15,214 nt of DNA, from assembly GCA_030152225.1 (NCBI GenBank), contig JASLHL010000309.1, positions 1 to 15,214 on the forward strand. The letters run 5' to 3'. The notes under the pieces were generated by a model. The model made no database searches. It worked only from the letters and a program-made list of their open reading frames with translations, and was not told where the DNA came from. This DNA comes from Flavobacterium sp. Its GTDB lineage: Bacteria; Bacteroidota; Bacteroidia; Flavobacteriales; Flavobacteriaceae. A program made the translations under genes and the position numbers. Shown in pieces: positions 6,990-14,158 of this stretch; within the stretch, counting starts at the first letter, position 1; each line of letters starts with the position of its first letter.

Positions 6990-7237
6990 TCATCATGGAC
7001 TCAATATGGACACATGACCTATCATACCCAAACATCAAATGTCTAGTTCAGATATAGCTGTACAGCTCTTGTTTATAATCCCGTTATCCTGTCATGCTTA
7101 TTATCGTGTAGTAAGAGAAATAACAAGCTTGTCTTTTTTTTCTATTGAAAAGCTCTAGGGAAGCCAATCGTCCACTAGGCCTTGTACTGTTTTTTTAAAG
7201 CGATTAGTCTAGCTGTTTTTGGAGGTAAAAAAGCAGA
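6990..7237. other. Intergenic stretch downstream of the flavoprotein gene
   Basis: No gene seen. It holds the direct ATGGA(G/C)TC-like iterations noted for the inverted repeat and a perfect 12-bp palindrome AGCTGTACAGCT near 7060. I found no clear hairpin plus T tract that would end the flavoprotein transcript. Confidence 0.45.
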
Positions 7238-8473
7238 TTAACTGTCTTTTTCCATTTTAATTAGATGGGCCATATTGCGTATTACGCTGTTGTGTTTTAA
7301 AACAAATGGGTTAGATTTATCCCAAACATAGCCAGCCAGAACAGAACATATTTTTCGTTTTACATCTGGATTTTCGGGTTGATGGAAGAAGAGTTCTTGT
7401 AGATTTCCCGTATACCATTCTTGGATATAGGTGGTAAAAACATCGATTCCCTCCTTCATATAATCGGCGTATTCTACTTGCCAATTCACTGTTTCACCTT
7501 GTAGGGTTTTGATGGCTAATTTAGCTGCTAACATACCCGATTCGGTGGCAAAACAAACACCAGAGGAGAAAACGGGATCTAAAAATTCGGTGCTATTTCC
7601 CGTTAATACGTATCCATCGCCAAACATTTTCGATACACTAATTGAATAATTTGACAATTTTTTTGGTTCAAAATCAAAAGGTAACTCACCAAAGCGTTGG
7701 ATGTAGTAATCAGAAAGATTAATAGCATTTTGCAAGGCTTCTGTGGTGGTGTTTCCCAGTTTTTCGATATAGTCCGTAGGGCCTACAATTCCCACACTTG
7801 TTTTTCCGTTGGAAAAAGGAATAACCCAAAGCCATACTTTGGTTTCTAAAATGTCAAAGGATATCTGCGTTCCCTCTACTCCTTCGGGTCTTCTATCATC
7901 TATAATATGGCTGAAAATTGCAGAATGTGCACTTAATTTAGAGGCAGCATCTAAGTTGAGCATGCGGGGTAAAACACGTCCATATCCACTGGCATCTATT
8001 AAAAATTTAGCGCGAATTTGAGCGGTTTCTCCTTGTGCATTTTGAATAGTGGTTATCGAATCGGTTCCTTCAAATTGTACATTGGTCACCTCAGTTTCAA
8101 ATTGGATATCAATGCCTTTTCGCTGCATTTCATCCGTTATAGCTTTGTCAAAATCTGCACGCGGAATTTGCCATGTCCAATCCCAACCTGCAGAAAACTT
8201 ATCACTAAAATCAAAAATACAGATTTCCTTTCCTCGAATAAATCGCGCACCAGGTTTGGGTTGAAAATTGTAGGTCTGTAAAGCAGGTAGTAAATCAGCC
8301 GCTTCAAAATGATCCATTACACGGGGAATTAAACTTTCGCCCACAACAATTCTAGGAAACTTTGTTTTTTCAACAATTTTAGTGCTGATACCCATTTTGT
8401 GTAAGTAACTGCCTGCAACACTTCCAGATGGGCCTGCTCCGATTATTAGAACATCTACATTTTCGATTGACAT
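7238..8473 (-). CDS. FAD-dependent oxidoreductase, flavin-dependent halogenase/monooxygenase-like
   Basis: Protein of 411 residues with an N-terminal FAD-binding GAGPSG (12-17), a GESLIP motif (45-50), DASG (160-163) and a second flavin-contact region TEFLDPVFSSG. These mark the group that contains tryptophan- and phenol-type flavin-dependent halogenases, with geranylgeranyl-reductase-like enzymes close by. Two WxWxIP motifs are present: WTWQIP (99-104) and WLWVIP (214-219). The second is near the place where halogenases carry their signature. Lys73 in QPKPGARF may correspond to the catalytic lysine of halogenases. It probably halogenates or hydroxylates the flexirubin aromatic ring or its precursor; this is inference from motif and neighbourhood. 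It faces away from the lyase operon across a 103-bp gap and is transcribed toward the origin. Start ATG at 8473. At 411 residues it is shorter than tryptophan halogenases (over 500). Confidence 0.85.
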   Translation of the reverse strand: MSIENVDVLIIGAGPSGSVAGSYLHKMGISTKIVEKTKFPRIVVGESLIPRVMDHFEAADLLPALQTYNFQPKPGARFIRGKEICIFDFSDKFSAGWDWTWQIPRADFDKAITDEMQRKGIDIQFETEVTNVQFEGTDSITTIQNAQGETAQIRAKFLIDASGYGRVLPRMLNLDAASKLSAHSAIFSHIIDDRRPEGVEGTQISFDILETKVWLWVIPFSNGKTSVGIVGPTDYIEKLGNTTTEALQNAINLSDYYIQRFGELPFDFEPKKLSNYSISVSKMFGDGYVLTGNSTEFLDPVFSSGVCFATESGMLAAKLAIKTLQGETVNWQVEYADYMKEGIDVFTTYIQEWYTGNLQELFFHQPENPDVKRKICSVLAGYVWDKSNPFVLKHNSVIRNMAHLIKMEKDS

Positions 8474-8501
8474 TGTTTGCTATTTATTATGTTAATAGTA
8501 T

Positions 8502-8547
8502 TAAATTTGTTGCTGTCTTATACAGAGAGGGTATAAGCATAAATTTG
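8502..8547 (+). promoter_or_regulatory. Candidate promoter boxes of the flexirubin operon
   Basis: Two exact TAnnTTTG matches read rightward in the gap before the lyase gene: TAAATTTG at 8502-8509 and at 8540-8547. The first has a TTTG at 8476-8479, 22 bp upstream, near the usual -33 spacing. The second has no well-spaced partner. One of them probably drives the eight-gene-long transcription unit to the right. Confidence 0.4.
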
Positions 8548-8551
8548 AATA

Positions 8552-8559
8552 CAAATATA
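8552..8559 (-). promoter_or_regulatory. Candidate -7 box for the flavoprotein gene
   Basis: On the minus strand this reads TATATTTG, a match to TAnnTTTG, about 80 bp before the flavoprotein start at 8473. No convincing -33 TTG was found at the right distance, so this is tentative. Confidence 0.3.
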
Positions 8560-8576
8560 ACTAATATACCAAGTTA

Positions 8577-10094
8577 ATGAACACGTTGAATGGCTTCTTA
8601 TCTTTAGAAAATTTCATACAATATCTAAAGGCAGAACACGAATTAGTCTTAGCTCCAGCGCTAAAGGAACGAGTAGATACGAGTTTTAATTTTTTAAGTA
8701 ATTATGCTAAAAATAAAGTAATATATGGCGTAAATACTGGATTTGGACCGATGGCTCAATATCGAATTAAAGATGAAGAATGTGTTGCATTACAATATAA
8801 TTTAATTCGCAGTCACGCTTCAGGACTTGGAAATCCCCTGAGTATAGCACAAGTTCGCGCTGCCATTTTAGCGCGTTTAAATTCGCTTTCTTTGGGGTAT
8901 TCTGGGATTAATTTGGAGGTTATTGAGTTAATGCAAACCCTATTGAACAAACAAATAACCCCGCTTATTTTCGCACATGGAGGTGTTGGTGCAAGTGGTG
9001 ATCTAGTTCAATTGGCACATTTGGCTTTGGTATTAATAGGTGAAGGTGAGGTTTTCTATCAAGGGGAACGCAGAAGCACAAAAGAGGTGTTTGAACTCGA
9101 AAACATTACGCCAATGCGCATTAGTATTCGAGAAGGTATTTCTTTGATGAATGGTACGTCTGTGATGACAGGTATTGGTATTCTCAATTGGAATAATGCC
9201 TCTAAGTTATTGGATTGGTCTGTAAAAATGGCTTGTGCTATTAATGAGTTGGTGGCTGCTTATGACGATCACTTGTCGGCAGAATTAAACGAAGCTAAAC
9301 TACACGAAGGACAGCGTCATATTGCCGCTCAAATGCGTCAAAATTTACAAGATAGTCAACGCATCAAAAAAAGAGAAGAACATTTGTATTCGGGTACAAA
9401 TCAAGAGGATATATTCAAAGATAAAGTACAAGAATACTACTCCATTCGCTGTATTCCTCAGATATTAGGTCCTGTATATGAAACGATACAAGCCGTGGGA
9501 AAAGTCTTGGAAAATGAAATGAATTCTGCCAATGACAATCCAGTAATCGATGTAAAGAGTCAACAGGTTTATCATGGAGGGAATTTTCATGGTGATTATA
9601 TCTCCTTGGAAATGGATAAATTGAAATTGGTTGTTACGCGATTGACCATGTTAGCCGAACGTCAGCTGAATTATTTGCTCAATGCGAAGATTAATGAATT
9701 ATTACCCCCTTTTGCCAACCTCGGAAAATTGGGATTCAACTTTGGAATGCAAGGAGCGCAATTTACGGCTACTTCAACGACAGCAGAATGTCAAGCCTTA
9801 GCAACATCGATGTATATTCACAGTATACCAAACAACAACGACAATCAAGATATTGTCAGTATGGGTACCAATGCAGCAGTATTGTGTGATAAAGTCATTG
9901 AAAATAGTTTTGAGGTCTTAACTATTGAAATATTGACTTTGGTTCAGGCTATTGATGCTTTAGCATGTAAGGATCAAGTTTCTGAAACAACAAAAAAATG
10001 GTATGCGGATATTCGTCAAATTATTCCTACTTTTTCAGAAGATCAAACCTTGTATCCGTATTTACAACAGATCAAAGACTATTTAAAAGCTTAA
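8577..10094 (+). CDS. Aromatic amino acid ammonia-lyase (tyrosine ammonia-lyase / HAL family)
   Basis: Protein of 505 residues. The MIO-forming Ala-Ser-Gly is at 139-141 within GGVGASGDL, the catalytic Tyr50 in YGVNTGFG, and the conserved NNNDNQD block near residue 418. The sequence closely resembles the Flavobacterium johnsoniae tyrosine ammonia-lyase as I recall it, which has nearly the same length and shares IRSH, HLYSG and NFHGDYISLEMDKL. The selectivity pair is Ser79-His80, as in histidine ammonia-lyases, where Rhodobacter TAL has His-Leu; the flavobacterial TAL has the Ser-His form too, so this pair does not exclude tyrosine. In a flexirubin cluster it would release ammonia from tyrosine to give 4-coumarate, the aryl starter of the polyene. 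First gene of the operon, 30 bp before the reductase gene. No Shine-Dalgarno sequence at the ATG. Confidence 0.92.
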   Translation: MNTLNGFLSLENFIQYLKAEHELVLAPALKERVDTSFNFLSNYAKNKVIYGVNTGFGPMAQYRIKDEECVALQYNLIRSHASGLGNPLSIAQVRAAILARLNSLSLGYSGINLEVIELMQTLLNKQITPLIFAHGGVGASGDLVQLAHLALVLIGEGEVFYQGERRSTKEVFELENITPMRISIREGISLMNGTSVMTGIGILNWNNASKLLDWSVKMACAINELVAAYDDHLSAELNEAKLHEGQRHIAAQMRQNLQDSQRIKKREEHLYSGTNQEDIFKDKVQEYYSIRCIPQILGPVYETIQAVGKVLENEMNSANDNPVIDVKSQQVYHGGNFHGDYISLEMDKLKLVVTRLTMLAERQLNYLLNAKINELLPPFANLGKLGFNFGMQGAQFTATSTTAECQALATSMYIHSIPNNNDNQDIVSMGTNAAVLCDKVIENSFEVLTIEILTLVQAIDALACKDQVSETTKKWYADIRQIIPTFSEDQTLYPYLQQIKDYLKA

Positions 10095-10124
10095 TTGTAG
10101 AATTATTTAATTAAATATACACAA

Positions 10125-10856
10125 ATGAAAACCGCGATAGTAACAGGAGGATCTAGAGGAATAGGTAGAGCGATTTGTTTGCGATTAGCACAAGAAAAAA
10201 AATATCATATTTTAATCAATTATCAATCCAATGAAAAAAAGGCGTTAGAAACGCTACGTGAAGTTGAGGAGTTAGGAGCGACAGGAGAGATTCTGCGTTT
10301 TGATGTGAGTAAAAATGAGGAAGTAACCGAAGTATTAACGCAATGGGTAGAGAATAACCCTACAGCTGTTGTAGAAGTGGTTGTCAATAATGCGGGGGTT
10401 ACACGAGATGGATTATTCATGTGGATGTCTTATGAAGATTGGAATACTGTGATGCAAACCAGTATCAACGGATTTTATAATGTAACGCAGTTCTTTATGC
10501 AAAAGATGTTGAGAAACCGATATGGACGCATTATTAATATGGTATCTGTATCAGGAATGAAGGGAACAGCAGGACAGACGAATTATTCTGCTGCTAAGGC
10601 TGCGATTGTTGGAGCTACAAAAGCATTGGCACAAGAAGTAGCGAAGCGAAATATTACGGTAAATGCCGTTGCGCCAGGATTTATTGAAACCGATATGACC
10701 GCTAATTTAGATGCGACAGCCTTGGTGAAATTAATACCAGCTAATCGATTTGGAAAGACAGAAGAAGTAGCGGATTTAGTTGGCTTTTTAGCCTCTGATA
10801 AAGCAAGCTATATTACAGGGGAAGTAATTAATATCAATGGTGGAATTTATTCATAA
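10125..10856 (+). CDS. fabG: 3-oxoacyl-ACP reductase, FabG-like (SDR family)
   Basis: Protein of 243 residues, a classical short-chain dehydrogenase length. The NADPH-binding TGGSRGIG is at 7-14, NNAG at 88-91, and the catalytic Ser141, Tyr154 and Lys158 lie in a YSAAK context. The C-terminal SxxxxxxTGEVININGG form is typical of FabG. In this operon it would reduce the 3-keto groups during extension of the aryl polyene chain, together with the ketosynthase and ACP that follow; a dehydratase must come from elsewhere. It could instead serve primary fatty acid synthesis, but the tight placement (next gene starts 9 bp after its stop) argues for the pigment pathway. Confidence 0.93.
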   Translation: MKTAIVTGGSRGIGRAICLRLAQEKKYHILINYQSNEKKALETLREVEELGATGEILRFDVSKNEEVTEVLTQWVENNPTAVVEVVVNNAGVTRDGLFMWMSYEDWNTVMQTSINGFYNVTQFFMQKMLRNRYGRIINMVSVSGMKGTAGQTNYSAAKAAIVGATKALAQEVAKRNITVNAVAPGFIETDMTANLDATALVKLIPANRFGKTEEVADLVGFLASDKASYITGEVININGGIYS

Positions 10857-10865
10857 CTGCGTTTG

Positions 10866-12086
10866 ATGGAAAGAAGAGTTGTTATTACAGGAATGGGGAT
10901 TTACTCTTGTTTAGGATTAAATCTGGACGAGGTAAAAACATCGTTATATGAAGGAAAATCAGGAATTATTTACGATGAACAACGTCATGAAATGGGATTC
11001 CGTTCTGCTTATACGGGGATGGTTCCCCGACCTGATTTGAAAGCTGATTTGAATCGAAGACAGCGACTTTCTATAGGAGAGGAAACAGAATACGCTTATG
11101 TAGCAACAATGGAAGCCTTAAAAAATGCACAAATCAGTTTAGACTTCTTAGAACAACGCGAAGTGGGTATTCTATATGGTAACGATAGTGTATCCAAAGC
11201 TGTGATTGAGGCAACTGATATTTTTAGAGAAAAAAAGGACACGGCTTTAATTGGTTCGGGTGCTATTTTTAAATCGATGAATTCGACGGTAACCATGAAT
11301 TTATCTACCATTTTTAAATTGAGGGGAATTAATATGACCATTAGTGCTGCTTGTGCTAGTGGATCTCATGCTGTCGGACTTGGTTTTGCGCTGATTAAAG
11401 GAGGAATGCAAGATATTGTGATTTGCGGTGGTGCTCAAGAAATTAATCCTTTTGCCATGGCTAGTTTTGATGGATTGGGTGTATTTGCACAAGAAGGAGT
11501 TGACCCAAGTGAAGCTTCTCGTCCCTTTGATGTTAATCGCAATGGTTTAGTACCTAGCGGTGGTGGGGCAACGTTGATTTTAGAAAGTTATGAATCAGCA
11601 ATGGAGCGTGGAGCACCTATTATCGCTGAAGTAATTGGCTACGGTTTTTCATCCAATGGTGGACATATTTCGACACCAAATGTAGACGGTCCTGCTACAG
11701 CAATGCGCAGAGCAATCGAAAATGCAGGTATTGCAGTGGATGAAATAGGTTATATTAATGCACATGCAACGTCTACTCCACTGGGAGATGCAAATGAAGC
11801 CAAAGCAATCTATGAGGTATTCAACGCGAGTATGCCTTATGTTACCTCAACTAAATCACTAACAGGGCATGAATGTTGGATGGCAGGAGCTAGTGAGGTT
11901 GTTTATTCTACTCTGATGATGAATAACAATTTTGTTGGCGCAAATAAGAACTTCACAATTGGAGATGAAGACTCGAACCGACTTAACATTGTTAAAAAAA
12001 CGTTGGATAAAAAATTTGACATATATTTGTCCAATTCTTTTGGATTTGGTGGTACAAATTCCGCCCTTATAGTTAAAAAAATATAG
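10866..12086 (+). CDS. Beta-ketoacyl-ACP synthase (KAS I/II type) of the aryl polyene pathway
   Basis: I use the ATG at 10866 (406 residues) and not the TTG three bases upstream. The thiolase-fold catalytic set is complete: Cys163 in SAACASGSH, His300 in NAHATSTPLGD, Lys330 and His335 in KSLTGHE. It condenses malonyl-ACP with the growing acyl chain; in aryl polyene clusters, ketosynthases of this type extend the coumaroyl starter. CWMAGASE after the second His differs a little from the common fatty-acid form SLGAAG, which fits a specialised enzyme. A chain-length-factor paralogue, which lacks the Cys, is not seen in the window and may lie further right. The ACP gene begins 7 bp after its stop. 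Confidence 0.93.
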   Translation: MERRVVITGMGIYSCLGLNLDEVKTSLYEGKSGIIYDEQRHEMGFRSAYTGMVPRPDLKADLNRRQRLSIGEETEYAYVATMEALKNAQISLDFLEQREVGILYGNDSVSKAVIEATDIFREKKDTALIGSGAIFKSMNSTVTMNLSTIFKLRGINMTISAACASGSHAVGLGFALIKGGMQDIVICGGAQEINPFAMASFDGLGVFAQEGVDPSEASRPFDVNRNGLVPSGGGATLILESYESAMERGAPIIAEVIGYGFSSNGGHISTPNVDGPATAMRRAIENAGIAVDEIGYINAHATSTPLGDANEAKAIYEVFNASMPYVTSTKSLTGHECWMAGASEVVYSTLMMNNNFVGANKNFTIGDEDSNRLNIVKKTLDKKFDIYLSNSFGFGGTNSALIVKKI

Positions 12087-12093
12087 TTGATAC

Positions 12094-12342
12094 ATGGATA
12101 GTAAAGAGATTTTTGAGAAAATTAATCAAATTTTAGTAGAAGAATTTGAAGTAGATCAAGAGGTCATTGAAGCAGAAAATAATTTAAGAGAAAGCTTAAA
12201 TTTAGATAGTTTAGATTACGTTGATCTCGTGGTATTAATTGAATCAAATTTTGGTGTTAAATTAGTAGAAGCTGATTTTACAGCTATTGTTACTTTTCAA
12301 GATTTTTATGATTTAATTGAACGCAAGATTACGCAAAAGTAA
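12094..12342 (+). CDS. Acyl carrier protein
   Basis: Small acidic protein of 82 residues. The phosphopantetheine attachment Ser39 is in LNLDSLDYVDLV, the standard DSL motif, at the usual position for an ACP. It carries the growing polyene chain or the resorcinol precursor as a thioester. It lies between the ketosynthase (7 bp) and the acyltransferase (8 bp), so it is the dedicated carrier of this cluster and not the housekeeping AcpP, which usually sits beside fabF. Its aryl polyene role is inferred from context. Confidence 0.93.
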   Translation: MDSKEIFEKINQILVEEFEVDQEVIEAENNLRESLNLDSLDYVDLVVLIESNFGVKLVEADFTAIVTFQDFYDLIERKITQK

Positions 12343-12350
12343 GATGATCA

Positions 12351-13238
12351 ATGGCGCAATGGCAAGGAAAATCGAAAGGTAATTTACTAGGGTATAAAAT
12401 TTTCGTTTTATGTATAAAAAAGCTCGGTATCAGAATGGCTTATAGCGTTCTGATATTTGTAGCTTTTTATTATTTTATCACGGCATGGAAATCCAATAAA
12501 GTTCTTTACTATTACTTTCACAATAGACATCAATTTAGCGTAGTAAAATCGCTGTGTATGATGTATGCCAACTATTTTAGATTTGGGCAAGTACTCATTG
12601 ATAAAACGGCTATTTCAATTGGTTTGAGAAATCGCTTTACTTATGATTTTGACGGAATCGAAATTCTAAAAGAATTGCTAGCAGAGAAAAAAGGAGCTAT
12701 TTTGATTAGTGCGCATGTAGGCAATTTTGAAGTAGCAGAATACTTCTTTGCAGATATTGATTTTGACTGTCAGATTAACCTAGTGACCACAGATCGGGAG
12801 CACAGTTTTATCAAAGCGTATTTTGATCAAATATCCATTAAAACAAAGCTGAATTTTATTGTTGTAAAAGACGATATGTCTCATATTTTTGAGATTAATA
12901 CTTGTTTGTCCAACAATGAAATTATTTGTTTTACCGGGGATCGATTCTTCCCTGGTAGTAAAACCCTACAAGAAGAATTTTTAGGAGAATCAGCCGTATT
13001 TCCTGCTGGTCCCTTCAGTATAGCTTCGCGCATGAAAGTACCTGTTGCTTATGTATATGTAATGAAAGAGCGCAATTTACACTATCATTTATATACGCGA
13101 CGTGCAGAAGTAAAACATCGCGATGCCCAACATTTACTTCAATCTTATTGTACTAGCGTAGAACAAATCGTAAAAAAATACCCCTTACAATGGTTTAATT
13201 ATTATGATTTTTGGGAAAAACCAACCCCTACTAAATAA
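12351..13238 (+). CDS. LpxL/HtrB-type acyltransferase (lysophospholipid acyltransferase family)
   Basis: Protein of 295 residues with an N-terminal hydrophobic segment (about 28-46) that would anchor it in the inner membrane. The catalytic HxxxxE motif is HVGNFE (His122, Glu127), and a conserved GDRFF and PAGPFSIASRMKVPVAYV stretch follow as in lipid A late acyltransferases. In aryl polyene and flexirubin clusters such enzymes are thought to transfer the polyene acyl group from ACP to its acceptor, here possibly esterifying the dialkylresorcinol. The acceptor cannot be read from the sequence. A role in lipid A acylation is the alternative, made less likely by its position inside the operon. 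The start is the ATG right after the short ACP gap. Confidence 0.88.
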   Translation: MAQWQGKSKGNLLGYKIFVLCIKKLGIRMAYSVLIFVAFYYFITAWKSNKVLYYYFHNRHQFSVVKSLCMMYANYFRFGQVLIDKTAISIGLRNRFTYDFDGIEILKELLAEKKGAILISAHVGNFEVAEYFFADIDFDCQINLVTTDREHSFIKAYFDQISIKTKLNFIVVKDDMSHIFEINTCLSNNEIICFTGDRFFPGSKTLQEEFLGESAVFPAGPFSIASRMKVPVAYVYVMKERNLHYHLYTRRAEVKHRDAQHLLQSYCTSVEQIVKKYPLQWFNYYDFWEKPTPTK

Positions 13239-13245
13239 AAAGAAG

Positions 13246-14154
13246 ATGAAGCGTGTATTAGTTATTTACTATAGTCAATCAGGACAATTAAAACGGGTAT
13301 TAGATCAATTGGTCGATTCATTAACAAAAGATGAAGCAATTGAAGTAAATTGGTATGAAATAGAAATGGAAAAACCCTATGCTTTTCCTTGGAATAAAAT
13401 GGACTTTTTCGATGTCTTTCCAGAATCATTCCGACAAATTGAACAACCAATACTACCGCCTTCTGAGGCTATTTTAGACACGAAATACGATTTAGTTATA
13501 CTTGGCTATCAAGTTTGGTATTTAACGCCTTCTATCCCTATTAATTCCTTTTTAAAAAGCAGTTATGCAAAAAAAATACTAGCCGATACCCCGATTATAA
13601 CGGTTAGTGGGAGTAGAAATATGTGGATTATGGCACAAGAAAAAATAAAAAAACAAATCCAAAGCATAACTGGTATATTAGTTGGTAATATTGCACTTGT
13701 GGATAGAAATATTAATTTAGTCAGTGTTATTACCATTGTCGATTGGATGTTCTCTGGAAAACAGCGAAAGGTTTACGGCCTACTGCCCAAACCTGGGATT
13801 TCAACAACAGAGATTGTGGCTAGTAAGCGATTTGGAGATACAATAAAAAAATATTTATATAGTACTAATTATCAAGGATTACAAAATGAGCTCGTGCAAC
13901 AAAATGCCGTAGAGGTACGCCATTTTTTGGTTTCAATGGATCGAAAAGCCAATCGTCTTTTTGGCATTTGGTCGGCATTGATTTTGAAAAGTAGCCCCAA
14001 GCGACGACCTTTTTTGTTGAAGTGTTTCAATGTCTATTTGTTTATAGCAATTTGGCTTATTTCGCCAATCGTACATTTGATTCACCTCCTTTTGTATCCA
14101 TTCAAATACAAGAAAATTCAACGAGATAAAGTGTATTTTCAAGGAATAAAGTAA
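13246..14154 (+). CDS. darA: Dialkylresorcinol condensing enzyme DarA
   Basis: I choose the ATG at 13246 (302 residues). The longer frame from 13204 overlaps the upstream gene, whereas this start begins with the family-typical MKRVLVIYYSQSGQL, behind AAAAAGAAG. The N-terminal half looks flavodoxin-like (an opening strand with YSQSGQ, then LVILGYQVWYLTPS), and the C-terminal part has a hydrophobic segment (about residues 262-285) followed by basic residues, so it may be membrane-attached. DarA with DarB makes 2,5-dialkylresorcinols from two fatty acid-derived chains. The sequence fits DarA as I recall it. The DarB gene follows 4 bp downstream, which supports the call. Confidence 0.88.
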   Translation: MKRVLVIYYSQSGQLKRVLDQLVDSLTKDEAIEVNWYEIEMEKPYAFPWNKMDFFDVFPESFRQIEQPILPPSEAILDTKYDLVILGYQVWYLTPSIPINSFLKSSYAKKILADTPIITVSGSRNMWIMAQEKIKKQIQSITGILVGNIALVDRNINLVSVITIVDWMFSGKQRKVYGLLPKPGISTTEIVASKRFGDTIKKYLYSTNYQGLQNELVQQNAVEVRHFLVSMDRKANRLFGIWSALILKSSPKRRPFLLKCFNVYLFIAIWLISPIVHLIHLLLYPFKYKKIQRDKVYFQGIK

Positions 14155-14158
14155 AGCT

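Noticed and set aside
8577..10094. Naming the lyase hutH
   Set aside because: No histidine-degradation genes are beside it; context and overall sequence point to aromatic starter supply for flexirubin.
10863..10865. TTG start for the ketosynthase
   Set aside because: An ATG follows immediately and gives the usual N-terminus MERRVVITGMG.
13204..13245. Longer N-terminus for DarA starting at 13204
   Set aside because: It would overlap the acyltransferase gene, and the family start MKRVLVIYYSQ begins at 13246.
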